Below the pieces are notes generated by a model, which made no database searches, was not told the origin of the DNA, and saw only the letters and a program-made list of their open reading frames with translations. A program made the translations under genes and the position numbers. A stretch of DNA of 64,000 bases, from positions 105,608 to 169,607 of the forward strand of contig JAPSLO010000014.1 in the NCBI GenBank assembly GCA_031180725.1, in the 5' to 3' direction. Source of the stretch: Roseomonas sp. (GTDB lineage: Bacteria; Pseudomonadota; Alphaproteobacteria; Acetobacterales; Acetobacteraceae). This document shows positions 35,128-44,226 of this stretch, in pieces; position 1 is the first letter of the stretch; every line of letters begins with the position of its first letter.

Positions 35128-36549
35128 ATGTCGCCCCTGACCTTGGCGGAAGGCGAGGAACTGGACGGCTTTCGGATCGGCCGTCGCGTCCATACCGGCG
35201 GCATGGCCGCCCTGTGGGAAGCATCACACCCGAACTACGACTTCCCCATCCTGGTGAAGATACCGCGCCTGGCCGAAGGCGAGGACCCGGCGGCCATCGT
35301 CTCCTTCGAGATGGAGCAAATGATCCTGCCGCGGCTTTCCGGACCGCATGTGCCACGCTTCGTGGCGGCGGGCGGCTTCGACCGGCGCCCCTATCTGGCC
35401 ATGGAACGCATCCCTGGCCCATCCCTGCTGCCGCTGGTGCAGAATGTGCCGCTGCCCATTGCAGAGGTCGTGGCCATTGGCGCCCGCGTGGCAGACGCGC
35501 TGGAAGCGCTGCACCGGCAGCATGTGGTGCATCTGGACGTGAAGCCTTCCAACATCCTGACGCGCCCGACCGGCGAGGCGGTGCTGGTGGATTTCGGACT
35601 TTCGCATCATGCGCAGCTACCGGACCTGATGGAGGAGGAGTTTCGCCTGCCCTACGGCACTGCCCCCTATATGGCGCCCGAGCAGGTGATGGGCCGACGC
35701 AGCGATCCGCGAAGCGACCTGTTTGCCCTGGGCACGCTGCTCTACTTCTTCATCACGCGCGAACGGCCGCATGGCGATCCGCAAACCATGTCGGGATTGA
35801 AGCGCCGGCTGTGGCGCGATCCGCACCCGCCGAAGCGCTTCCGCCGGGACTGCCCCGACTGGCTGCAGGAAGTTATCCTGCGCTGCCTGGAGGTACAGCC
35901 CGAACGCCGTCACCCCACCGCCGCGCAACTCGCCTATGATCTGCGCCACCCGGAAGGAGTGGTGCTGACCGCACGGGCGCGCAAGACGAAGCAGGATGGC
36001 TGGTCCAAGACCATCCAGCGCCGCTTCCACCCGGACCACCAGCCACGCTTCGACCGTGCTCCGAAGGCTGCGGAGTATGCTGCGCTGGCACCGATCGTCG
36101 CGGTGGCCGTGGATGTGACGGAGCGCGACACCGCCGTGCACAGCGCGCTGCGTGAGACGGTGGGGCGCATTCTGGCCACGCTGCCAGGCGCACGGCTGGC
36201 CTGCCTGAACGTGCTGCGCCAGAACCGCATCGCGCTGGACAGCACGCTCGACGAGTCCGGCCGCAACAAGCACCTGCAGCGCCTCGTGGAACTGCGCCAT
36301 TGGGCGCTGCCGCTGGGCCTGCCGGAAGGGCGTGTGACCTTCCATGTGCTGGAAGCCGTCAACCCCGCCGCGGCCATCCTGGAACATGCGCGGAAGAACG
36401 CAGTGGACCACATCGTGATCGGTGCGCGGGCACGGTCGCTACGAAGACGGATGCTGGGCAGCGTCTCCTCGGAAGTGGCGGCGGAAGCGCCATGCAGCGT
36501 GACCGTGGTGCGCAGCCGAAGCACCGTCGCGGTGGGCGAGGCGGCGTGA
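35128..36549 (+). CDS. Ser/Thr protein kinase fused to a universal-stress-protein domain
   Basis: A 473-aa cytoplasmic fusion. Residues 10-280 form a Hanks-type kinase with the glycine loop VHTGGMA (21-27), ATP-lysine Lys44 (ILVKIPR), catalytic Asp137 in HVVHLDVKPSN, DFG (155-157) and the APE-like MAPEQVMG. All residues needed for activity are present. A basic linker leads to residues about 320-460, a UspA domain (APIVAVAVDVTERD, HIVIGARARSLRRRMLGSVS, ending CSVTVVRS), whose late glycine and serine pattern fits an ATP-binding Usp. The gene is 3 bp after the phosphoesterase. There are no transmembrane helices or PASTA repeats. Confidence 0.9.
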   Translation: MSPLTLAEGEELDGFRIGRRVHTGGMAALWEASHPNYDFPILVKIPRLAEGEDPAAIVSFEMEQMILPRLSGPHVPRFVAAGGFDRRPYLAMERIPGPSLLPLVQNVPLPIAEVVAIGARVADALEALHRQHVVHLDVKPSNILTRPTGEAVLVDFGLSHHAQLPDLMEEEFRLPYGTAPYMAPEQVMGRRSDPRSDLFALGTLLYFFITRERPHGDPQTMSGLKRRLWRDPHPPKRFRRDCPDWLQEVILRCLEVQPERRHPTAAQLAYDLRHPEGVVLTARARKTKQDGWSKTIQRRFHPDHQPRFDRAPKAAEYAALAPIVAVAVDVTERDTAVHSALRETVGRILATLPGARLACLNVLRQNRIALDSTLDESGRNKHLQRLVELRHWALPLGLPEGRVTFHVLEAVNPAAAILEHARKNAVDHIVIGARARSLRRRMLGSVSSEVAAEAPCSVTVVRSRSTVAVGEAA

Positions 36550-36576
36550 CCCGGGAGGGGCAAAGCTCGCTCCAGG

Positions 36577-37977
36577 TCAGCGCTCCGCCGCGAAGGCCGC
36601 TTTCGGCGCGCGTTCCAGGTTGCGCAGCAGCGCCACCCAGGCGGCGAAACCTTCGGGAATGGCGCTTTCGCGCCAGTTCTCGTTCGGTGCGTGGAAGTCC
36701 TCATCCGCCGTCGCGAAGCTGAACATCACCGTGCCGATGCCCAGCACGCGGCGCACGATATCCGTCAACGGCAAAGTCGCGCCCATGCGCACACGGATCG
36801 GGGCGCGGCCGGTGGTGGCCTCAAGCGCGCGCTCGGCTGCCAGCAGCAGGGGATGATCGCCAGCGAGGTAGGTGGCCAGCGTGCCGTCGCGGGTCGGCGT
36901 CACCTCCAGCGTCGCACTTGGCGGGCAATGCGCCTTCAGATGAGTGGTCACAGCGGCCACGACCTTCGCCGGCACCTGGCCCGGCACCAGCCGCATGGAG
37001 AGCTTGGCATGCGCCTCAGCCGGGATCACGGTCTTGCCGCCGGCGCCGGTGTAGCCGCCCCACATGCCGTTTACGTCCAGTGTCGGGCGGAGCCAGAGCT
37101 TCTCCAGCAACTCGGCGGTGGAACGGCCGCTAGGCGCGATGCCGATGGAAGCGTCATGCGCCCCAACATCGTAAGGGATGGCGGCAAGGGCGGCGCGATC
37201 GGCTTCCGTGACGGGAGGCACGCCGTCCTCGAAGCCTTCCACCAGGATGTTGCCTTGCGCATCGTGCAGGGTTGCGATCAGTCGGGCCATGGCGTGCAAC
37301 GCGTTGGGCACGACGCCGCCATAGCGGCCCGAATGCAAGTCCTTCGCGGCGGTGCGCAGCGTGAGGGTCACCGACACCAGACCGCGCGTGCCGACCGTCA
37401 TCGTCGGCAGGTCGGCTCGCCAGCGTGCGCCGTCCGCCGAGAGCGCGGCATCGGCCGCGAAGCGCGTGCGGTCGAATTCCAGGATCCGCGCCAGCGTGGC
37501 GGAACCGATCTCCTCCTCGCCCTCCAGCAGGACCGCGACATTCACCGGTAGGCGGCCTTCGACGGCCAGGAAGGCGCCGAGCGCCTCCAGCGCCATCAGC
37601 GACGGCCCCTTGTCGTCCGAGACGCCGCGCGCATGCAGGCGGCCATTGCGGGAGGTCAGCAGGAAAGGTGGCGAGGCCCAGGCTTCCACCGGATCGGGCG
37701 GCTGCACGTCGTAATGACCATAGACGAGCAGCGTCGGCGCTTCCGGCCCTGCACCATGCCAGCGCGCTGTGACGGCCGGATGGCCGCCGGCTGCGACCTC
37801 CCCGACATCGCGAAAACCCATGGCGGCCAGGCGGGCGCGCCACCAGGCGCGGGCCTGCGCCATCCCCTCGGCATAGGCAGGGTCGGTGGAGACGGAGGGG
37901 CAGGCGACCAGTTCCCCCAGCCGCTGCACGAAACCCCCTTGGTCTGCGAGGAGGTGCGCCAAGACACGGTCGGTCAC
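36577..37977 (-). CDS. M20-family metallopeptidase / dipeptidase
   Basis: A 466-aa M20 peptidase. LLVYGHYDVQPPDP (metal His-Asp) lies near 85, RGVSDDKGPSLM near 117, the catalytic LLEGEEEIGS near 150, and the dimerisation domain contains DLHSGRYGGVVPNALH. The C-terminal TADEDFHAPNEN carries the last metal histidine. It is predicted to cleave dipeptides or N-acyl amino acids. The GTG start overlaps the stop of the PanE-like gene by 4 bp; this is the last gene of the operon that begins with the Opp-type binding protein. Confidence 0.92.
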   Translation of the reverse strand: MTDRVLAHLLADQGGFVQRLGELVACPSVSTDPAYAEGMAQARAWWRARLAAMGFRDVGEVAAGGHPAVTARWHGAGPEAPTLLVYGHYDVQPPDPVEAWASPPFLLTSRNGRLHARGVSDDKGPSLMALEALGAFLAVEGRLPVNVAVLLEGEEEIGSATLARILEFDRTRFAADAALSADGARWRADLPTMTVGTRGLVSVTLTLRTAAKDLHSGRYGGVVPNALHAMARLIATLHDAQGNILVEGFEDGVPPVTEADRAALAAIPYDVGAHDASIGIAPSGRSTAELLEKLWLRPTLDVNGMWGGYTGAGGKTVIPAEAHAKLSMRLVPGQVPAKVVAAVTTHLKAHCPPSATLEVTPTRDGTLATYLAGDHPLLLAAERALEATTGRAPIRVRMGATLPLTDIVRRVLGIGTVMFSFATADEDFHAPNENWRESAIPEGFAAWVALLRNLERAPKAAFAAER

Positions 37978-38993
37978 GGGATAGCGGCCAGCAGCAGGTT
38001 GAAGGTTTCTTCCGACTGCGCGCGGCGCCCCTCCTCGACATCGGCGATCAGCCGCCCGAGCGCGTTGAGCGTCGGGGTCGGGATGCCGTGCTCGGCCGCC
38101 AGCTTCGGGATGATGTTGAGCTGCGGCCCCGCTTCCGTCTTGCGCCTGCGCACCGCCAGGTCGCGCCAGATGCCGGAATGCGTCTTGGCATTGGGGGCGT
38201 TGAAGTCGTGCAGCCATTGCACCACCGCCATGCCATCCGCATCCGGCCGGCCGGGCGCGAAGGCCATGGGATCGTAGCCGCCGAAGCCGCGTGGCGTCAC
38301 GCCGCGCGCCAGGGCCACCGCCACCACCTCCCGCCCCAGCGCCAGCCAGGCCTTCATGCGGTCCGGCCTGGCGAAGTTCGCGGCCATGCTGTCGTTGTTC
38401 AGCGCAGTGGCGAACAGCATCGCACCATAGCCCATCTTGCCCCAGAGATAGGCCCAGATGTCCTCGGTGAGGATTGCCTCCGGCTCGAATTCCAGCATCA
38501 GGGCGTGCATGGCGCGGGTCCGGTCGCGGATGGAGCCGTCGATCTCCCCCACCACTACGGCGCTGCGGCCGCCATAGAGGATGCGGCCCGGACCGTGCCA
38601 GTCCGAGCTGAAATTCACGAAGCACCCCATGGTGCGCTCGGCGCCGAGCGCTGCGGCGATCTCGATCTCGTTCAGCCCGTTCTGGGCCGAGAGCACGAAA
38701 CCGTCCGGCTTGAGGTGCGGTGCCAGCATTTCGAGCGCGCCCCTTGTCGCCTGTGCCTTCACCGCCAGCACAATGCGCGAATAGGTGCCGGTGAGTTCGG
38801 CCGGCGTGACCGCAGGGATGACCTGCGTGAACTCCGCGATCGGGCCGAAGATGGTCAGGCCCGTGGAGCGGCAGGCCTGGACATGCTCGGCCACCGTGTC
38901 CACCAGCAGCACCTCATGCCCGTTGCGCGCCCAGTAGGCGCCCAGCGTGCCGCCGATGGCGCCGGCGCCCCAGATGACTATCGGGTCTGCCAT
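37974..38993 (-). CDS. 2-dehydropantoate 2-reductase family protein
   Basis: A 339-aa ketopantoate-reductase-type enzyme. IVIWGAGAIGGTLGAYWARNG is the NADPH-binding GxGxxG at residues 8-13; VLAVKAQATRG and LSAQNGLNE follow, and later the helical domain has IWAYLWGKMGYGAMLFATAL with its conserved lysine. In this operon a catabolic role for a substrate imported as a peptide or opine-like compound is likelier than pantothenate synthesis, but that is inference. Overlaps creatininase by 16 bp and M20 by 4 bp. Confidence 0.85.
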   Translation of the reverse strand: MADPIVIWGAGAIGGTLGAYWARNGHEVLLVDTVAEHVQACRSTGLTIFGPIAEFTQVIPAVTPAELTGTYSRIVLAVKAQATRGALEMLAPHLKPDGFVLSAQNGLNEIEIAAALGAERTMGCFVNFSSDWHGPGRILYGGRSAVVVGEIDGSIRDRTRAMHALMLEFEPEAILTEDIWAYLWGKMGYGAMLFATALNNDSMAANFARPDRMKAWLALGREVVAVALARGVTPRGFGGYDPMAFAPGRPDADGMAVVQWLHDFNAPNAKTHSGIWRDLAVRRRKTEAGPQLNIIPKLAAEHGIPTPTLNALGRLIADVEEGRRAQSEETFNLLLAAIP

Positions 38994-39685
38994 GGGCCTT
39001 CCAATGCTTCACGGGTTTCGGCGACCCCGGCATTCCAGATCGCCTGCGTCTGTTCATCCGGCACCTGCCAGGGTCCGCCATAGGAGCCGTCCCCCAGCAA
39101 TTCCCGAACCAGCGCTGGTCCACTCGCCTTCATCAACGCCGCGTCCACGGGCGATTTTCGGCCTTCGGGCGCTGGTGCATGGGCCAGGCGGGTCCAGCGA
39201 AAGTTCTCGAACCAGTTGCCATGGCTGGCGGAGGGATCCACCGCCATCACCGCGGCCCAGGTCCGCGGCGCGTTGTACCAGTTGTGGAACTTGATGGAGA
39301 GCTCGGGCCGTTCCGCCATGATCTCCTGCGCCAGCGCGGCGACCGGCGCATTGCCGCCATGGCCGTTCACCAGCAGGATGCGGCGGAAGCCGGCGCGGGC
39401 AACGCTTTCGACCAGATCGCGCGCCACCGCCAGCAGGGTTTCCACGCGCAGGCTGATGCTGCCCGGGAAGCCGGCGAAATAGGGTGCCAGGCCGAAGGGC
39501 ATGGCCGGATAGACGGGCACGCCCAGGGGTTCCGCGGCTTCCACCGCGACCCGCTCCGCCAGGATCGCATCCACGCAGAGCGAGAGTTGCGCATGCTGTT
39601 CCGTGCTGCCGAACGGCAGCACGCAGCGGTCGTCGCGACGGAGATAGGCCTCGATGTCGCGCCAGTTGCACTCGGCGATGCGCAT
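38978..39685 (-). CDS. creatininase-family amidohydrolase
   Basis: A 235-aa member of the creatininase/creatinine amidohydrolase family. Metal ligands are visible in LPFGSTEQHAQLSLCVDAI (Glu29, His31, Asp39) and VNGHGGNAPVAALAQE (near 109). The family includes creatininase, mycofactocin MftE and FAPy deformylase-like enzymes, so the substrate is not settled. It starts 2 bp after the stop of the binding-protein gene and overlaps the PanE-like gene by 16 bp: a tight operon. Confidence 0.86.
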   Translation of the reverse strand: MRIAECNWRDIEAYLRRDDRCVLPFGSTEQHAQLSLCVDAILAERVAVEAAEPLGVPVYPAMPFGLAPYFAGFPGSISLRVETLLAVARDLVESVARAGFRRILLVNGHGGNAPVAALAQEIMAERPELSIKFHNWYNAPRTWAAVMAVDPSASHGNWFENFRWTRLAHAPAPEGRKSPVDAALMKASGPALVRELLGDGSYGGPWQVPDEQTQAIWNAGVAETREALEGPWQTR

Positions 39686-39687
39686 GG

Positions 39688-41268
39688 TCAGCGTGTGGCC
39701 GGCGCGACATCCATCGCGTAGGTCTCCTCGTCGCTGCGGCCGACGCGAAGTGTGACGCGATCCCGGCGCATGGCCCAGGCCGAGCCGACCGCGGCGAGCG
39801 GGATCACGGCGCGCTCGGCGGTGAACAGCGCACCGACCCGCTGCAACAACTCCTCACGCTTCTTATCGTCCAGCTCGACATTCGCGGCCTGAATCAGCCG
39901 GTCGATCTCCGGGTTTGAAAAGCCGCTCCAGTTGAAGGCGCCGAGGTTCTTCGCCGGGTCATTCGTGTGGGCATTGGCGGAGTAGTAGTAGTTTGCCTCA
40001 CCGGTCAACGTGCCCCAGCCGGCCATGATATTCGAAAGCTCGCCGCGCGCGCGGGCGGGGAAAATCACGGCGGCAGGCTGGCCGGCGGCCTGCACCTCCA
40101 GCCCGATGCGCGCCAGCATCTGCGTCATCGCCGTGCCCACGCCGGCATCGCCCGGCAGGCGGTTGTTGGTGAAGTTCAGCACCATGCGGAAGCCGTTCGG
40201 GAAGCCGGCCTCGGCTAGAAGCTGGCGGGCGCGGTTCACGTTCGGGGTCGGGATGGTGATGGTCGGGTTGAAGCCGAAGATGCCGGGCGTGACCATCTGG
40301 CTCTGCGGGGTCCCGAGGCCCTCCATCGCCACTTCCGCCAGGGCGCGGCGGTCGATGGCGAGGTCGATGGCCTCACGCACGCGCGGGTCGCGATAGGGGT
40401 TGGTAGCCAGGCGCGAACCGTCGCGCGCCGTCACCTGCGGCGTCGTCTCGCGCTGGTCCAGCGCGAGGTTGAACACATAGACGGTCTCGGCCTTGATCAC
40501 GCTCAGGCTGCGGTCGCGTTCCAGCGTCGGCACATCCGCGGCCGGCACGCGCACGATCATGTCCACCTGGCCCGTGCGCAGCTGCGCCACGCGCGCAGCG
40601 GGATTGGCGATCTCACGCCGCACGTGGCGCTGCCAGGGCTGGCGCGGCCCCCACCAGGCGTCGTTGCGCTCCACCACGAACTGCTCCCGCGGCGTCCAGG
40701 AGACGAACCGGTAAGGGCCCGTGCCGATGGTTGCCCGCCCGCTGTTGAAGGCCTCGTTGCTGTTCTCTGGTGTCAGCCCGGCGGTAGCCCGGGCCGAGGT
40801 GACGAAGACGCGGATGAAGTCGCTCGGCAGGGTCGGCGCCGGGCCGTCGGTGATGACATGCAGCGTATGCGGATCCACCACCCGCACTTCGCGCACGCGC
40901 CGGACATAGACGCGAGTCGGGTTGGGGCCCGAGAGCGTCTGCATCCGCCGGATGGAGGACGCGACATCCTCCGCCGTCATGTCGGAGCCGTCGTGGAACT
41001 TAACACCCTGGCGCAGGCGGAACTCCCAGGTGGTCGGGTCCAGGATGCGCCAGGACTCCGCCAGGCCCGGTTCCACCTGCAGGCGGTCGCCGGAATGGGT
41101 CAGTGTGTCGAAGACATGCTTCAATGATTCCGAATGCGTGCCGGTGGCGGTGTAGTGCGGGTCGACGCTCTCCGGCCCCGCGATCACGCCCATGGTCAGG
41201 GTCTGCGCCCCTGCGGTGCCCACTGCCAGGGCAGAGGCAGCGGCAAAGGCGAGCAGTTGGCGTCGCAT
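39688..41268 (-). CDS. peptide/nickel-type ABC transporter substrate-binding protein (SBP_bac_5)
   Basis: A 526-aa periplasmic binding protein. Signal peptide MRRQLLAFAAASALAVGTAGA, mature start QTLTMGVIAGPESVDPHYTATGT, then LAESWRILDPTTWEFRLRQGVKFHDGSDMTAEDV near 70, which is the DppA/OppA signature, and FNLALDQRETTP later. It binds peptides, opines or a similar ligand for the four-gene transporter on the other strand. It lies head-to-head with the first permease gene, 81 bp apart, and leads the minus-strand catabolic operon. Confidence 0.93.
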   Translation of the reverse strand: MRRQLLAFAAASALAVGTAGAQTLTMGVIAGPESVDPHYTATGTHSESLKHVFDTLTHSGDRLQVEPGLAESWRILDPTTWEFRLRQGVKFHDGSDMTAEDVASSIRRMQTLSGPNPTRVYVRRVREVRVVDPHTLHVITDGPAPTLPSDFIRVFVTSARATAGLTPENSNEAFNSGRATIGTGPYRFVSWTPREQFVVERNDAWWGPRQPWQRHVRREIANPAARVAQLRTGQVDMIVRVPAADVPTLERDRSLSVIKAETVYVFNLALDQRETTPQVTARDGSRLATNPYRDPRVREAIDLAIDRRALAEVAMEGLGTPQSQMVTPGIFGFNPTITIPTPNVNRARQLLAEAGFPNGFRMVLNFTNNRLPGDAGVGTAMTQMLARIGLEVQAAGQPAAVIFPARARGELSNIMAGWGTLTGEANYYYSANAHTNDPAKNLGAFNWSGFSNPEIDRLIQAANVELDDKKREELLQRVGALFTAERAVIPLAAVGSAWAMRRDRVTLRVGRSDEETYAMDVAPATR

Positions 41269-41349
41269 GGGCGGGGTCTCCCGAAAGGGGGTCCTGCGCC
41301 ATGCTAGGAACGGCTTGCGCCCGCTGTCCATGGCCAGATACTCGAAGGG

Positions 41350-42327
41350 ATGCTCGGATATGTCATCCAGCGCCTCTTGCAGGCGGTGCTCGTCATGCTG
41401 GCCATGTCGGCGCTGGTCTTTGTTGGCGTCTACGCCATCGGCAATCCGATCGATGTGCTGATCTCCCCCGATGCCACCCAGGAGATCCGGGCGGCCACCA
41501 TCCGGCATTACGGGCTGGACCTGCCCTTGTGGCGGCAATACCTGGCCTTCCTGGGGCGGCTGCTGCAGGGCGATCTGGGACGCTCCTTCGTGCTAAACAT
41601 GCCGGTGCTGGACCTGGTGCTGAGCCGCCTGCCGGCGACGCTGGAGCTGGCGTTGGCCTCGGTCCTGATCGGCGCCTTCGTGGGCGTGCCGCTAGGCATT
41701 TATGCGGGCTACCGGCCGGAGAGCCTGGTGTCGCGCCTCATCATGGCGGGGTCGGTGCTGGGCTTCTCGGTGCCCACCTTCTGGGTGGGGCTGATCCTCA
41801 TCCTGACCTTCGCCGTGAACCTGAATTGGCTGCCCGCCGGCGACCGCGGGCCGACCGTGGAGGTGTTCGGCGTCGGCTGGTCCTTCCTGACGCTGGAAGG
41901 CCTAACCTTCCTGGCGTTGCCGGCGCTGAACCTGTCTCTGTTCAAGCTGGCGATGATGATCCGCCTGGCCCGTGCCGGCACGCGGGAGGTGATGCTGAGC
42001 GATACCGTGAAGTTCGCGCGTGCCGCCGGGCTTTCGGAATTCACCATCCTGCGCCGGCATGTGCTGCGGCTGATCTCCATTCCGCTGGTGACCGTATTCG
42101 GGCTGGAATTCGGCTCCACCCTGGCCTTCGCGGTGGTGACGGAGACCATCTTCTCCTGGCCCGGCGTGGGGAAGCTGATCATCGACAGCATCACCTCGCT
42201 CGATCGGCCGGTGATGGTGGGCTACCTGGTGCTGGTGGCCTTCCTGTTCGTCACCATCAATCTGGTGGTGGACCTGAGCTATGCGCTGCTGGACCCCCGG
42301 CTGCGGCGCGGAGGGCGCGCGGCATGA
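41350..42327 (+). CDS. ABC transporter permease, DppB/OppB type
   Basis: A 325-aa inner-membrane permease: MLGYVIQRLLQAVLVMLAMSALVF (first helix), GLDLPLWRQYLAFLGRLLQGDLGRSF (periplasmic loop near 60), the EAA loop SDTVKFARAAGLSEFTILRRHVLR near 220 and ETIFSWPGVGKL. First gene of the plus-strand Opp operon. The ATG at 41350 has AAGGG just upstream. Confidence 0.93.
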   Translation: MLGYVIQRLLQAVLVMLAMSALVFVGVYAIGNPIDVLISPDATQEIRAATIRHYGLDLPLWRQYLAFLGRLLQGDLGRSFVLNMPVLDLVLSRLPATLELALASVLIGAFVGVPLGIYAGYRPESLVSRLIMAGSVLGFSVPTFWVGLILILTFAVNLNWLPAGDRGPTVEVFGVGWSFLTLEGLTFLALPALNLSLFKLAMMIRLARAGTREVMLSDTVKFARAAGLSEFTILRRHVLRLISIPLVTVFGLEFGSTLAFAVVTETIFSWPGVGKLIIDSITSLDRPVMVGYLVLVAFLFVTINLVVDLSYALLDPRLRRGGRAA

Positions 42328-42400
42328 TCGCATCCGTTGCCGGCAGGGCGCAGAAGGCGAAGGCGAAGAGCGCCGGAGGGCTGAAGCGGATGTGCCTTCC

Positions 42401-43261
42401 ATGAGTGCCTTTTGGCGGGAATACCGGGAGAACTGGTTTGCCGTGGCCGCACTGGTCGTCGTGGTGCTTGTGGTTGCGGCCGCGATCCTGGCGCCGCTGA
42501 TCACACCGCAGGACCCCTACGACCTGGGCAACCTGAACCTGGCGGATGCCCGCCGCCCGCCGGGCTTCATCGGCTCGGAAGGCTATACCCATCTGCTGGG
42601 GACGGATGCGCAGGGCCGCGACCTCTACAGCGCCATCCTCTACGGGCTGCGCATCTCGCTGCAGATGGGGCTGGCGGCGGGTGCGGTGGCGATGATGATC
42701 GGTGCCACGCTGGGCATCCTGGCGGCCCATGCCGGCGGCCGGGTCGAGCAGGCGATCATGCGCATCGTGGACCTGCAGCTCTCCTTCCCTGCGATCCTGT
42801 TGGCGCTGGTGCTGGTGGCCGTGCTGGGTCAGGGCAAGGTGCCGCTGGTGATCGCGCTCGTCGCCGCGCAATACGCCTACTTCGCCCGCACCGCCTATGG
42901 CGCCGCCGCAACCGAGCGCCAGAAGGACTATGTGGAGGCGGCACGCGCCACCCCCCTGCCCGGCCGTCGTGTGGTCTTCCGGCACATCCTGCCGAACTGC
43001 CTGCCGCCACTGATCGTGGTGGGCACGGTCCAGGTCGCGAATGCCATCGCGCTGGAGGCGACACTCTCCTTCCTCGGCCTTGGCCTGCCGCCGACGGAGC
43101 CCTCGCTCGGCATGCTCATCGCCAATGGCTTCCAGTACATGATGAGCGGGCGGACCTGGATCTCGATCTATCCGGGCATCGCGCTGATCGTGCTGATCGT
43201 TGCCATCAACATTGTCGGCGATCAGCTTCGGGATCAGTTCAATCCGAGGCTGAGAAGATGA
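42401..43261 (+). CDS. ABC transporter permease, DppC/OppC type
   Basis: A 286-aa permease. N-terminal cytosolic segment and helix (FWREYRENWFAVAALVVVVLVV), the LLGTDAQGRDLYSAILYGLRISL block near 63, which is the OppC signature, and the EAA loop KDYVEAARATPLPGRRVVFRHILP near 175. It lies 73 bp after oppB. A 26-codon frame in that gap ends at the ATGA start and may couple translation. Its stop overlaps the next ATG. Confidence 0.93.
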   Translation: MSAFWREYRENWFAVAALVVVVLVVAAAILAPLITPQDPYDLGNLNLADARRPPGFIGSEGYTHLLGTDAQGRDLYSAILYGLRISLQMGLAAGAVAMMIGATLGILAAHAGGRVEQAIMRIVDLQLSFPAILLALVLVAVLGQGKVPLVIALVAAQYAYFARTAYGAAATERQKDYVEAARATPLPGRRVVFRHILPNCLPPLIVVGTVQVANAIALEATLSFLGLGLPPTEPSLGMLIANGFQYMMSGRTWISIYPGIALIVLIVAINIVGDQLRDQFNPRLRR

Positions 43262-44226
43262 GCGCGCTTCTCGAGGTGCGAAACCTGCGCACGCATTTCC
43301 TCACGCGCGCCGGCGTGGTGAAGGCGGTGGAAGGTGTTTCCTTCAGCCTGGACCGCGGCGAGATCATCGGCCTGGTGGGTGAGTCCGGCTCCGGCAAGTC
43401 CGTCACCGGCTTTTCCCTAATCGGTCTGGTGGATCCGCCCGGCCGCATCGTCTCCGGCTCCATCCGCTTCGCGGGAGAGGAACTGGTGGGGCTGCCACCG
43501 GCGCGGATGCGCGGCCTGCGTGGCAAGCACATCGCCATGATCTTCCAGGACCCCGGCGCCACGCTGAACCCGGTGATGACCATCGGCACGCAGATGGCGC
43601 TGGCGGTGCAGGCGCATGGCGGCGCCAGCGAACGCGCGGCGCGCGAACTGGCAGCACGCATCCTGACGCGCGTGGGCATCCCCGGTGCGGCGGCACGGCT
43701 GAACGCCTATCCGCATGAATTCTCCGGCGGCATGCGCCAGCGCGTCGCCATCGCCACCGCCCTGCTGCATGGACCGGAGCTCATCATCGCCGATGAGCCG
43801 ACCACGGCGCTGGATGTCTCCATCCAGGCGCAGATCCTGGCGGAGATGAAGGCGCTGACGAAGCAGTCCGGCACGGCGCTGATCTGGATCAGCCACGACT
43901 TGGCGACCGTCTCCTCGCTCGCAGACCGGGTGCTGGTCATGTATGCGGGTCGCATCGTGGAAAGCGGGCCGGTGGCAGCGGTGCTGCGCGCGCCGCTGCA
44001 TCCCTATACGCGCGGCCTGCTGGACAGCCTGCCCGCCATGGCCGCGCCCGGGCAGCGGCTGAACCAGATTCCCGGCAGCACGCCCTCGCTGCTGACACTG
44101 CCGCCCGGCTGCCCCTTCGCGCCGCGCTGCCCGCGAAGTACCGAAGTCTGCCGCACCGATCCACCGCGCGTGGCAGCACCCGCGCGCCATGCCCTCTGCC
44201 ACCATCCGCTGGAGGCGGCGGCATGA
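43258..44226 (+). CDS. ABC transporter ATPase, DppD/OppD type
   Basis: A 322-aa ATPase. Walker A GESGSGKSVTG near 42, Q-loop MIFQDPGATLNPVMT near 97, signature FSGGMRQRVAIA near 157, Walker B ELIIADEPTTALD near 175, and the C-terminal oligopeptide-transporter extension CPFAPRCPRSTEVC with its cysteine pattern. Overlaps the genes on both sides by 4 bp. Confidence 0.94.
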   Translation: MSALLEVRNLRTHFLTRAGVVKAVEGVSFSLDRGEIIGLVGESGSGKSVTGFSLIGLVDPPGRIVSGSIRFAGEELVGLPPARMRGLRGKHIAMIFQDPGATLNPVMTIGTQMALAVQAHGGASERAARELAARILTRVGIPGAAARLNAYPHEFSGGMRQRVAIATALLHGPELIIADEPTTALDVSIQAQILAEMKALTKQSGTALIWISHDLATVSSLADRVLVMYAGRIVESGPVAAVLRAPLHPYTRGLLDSLPAMAAPGQRLNQIPGSTPSLLTLPPGCPFAPRCPRSTEVCRTDPPRVAAPARHALCHHPLEAAA

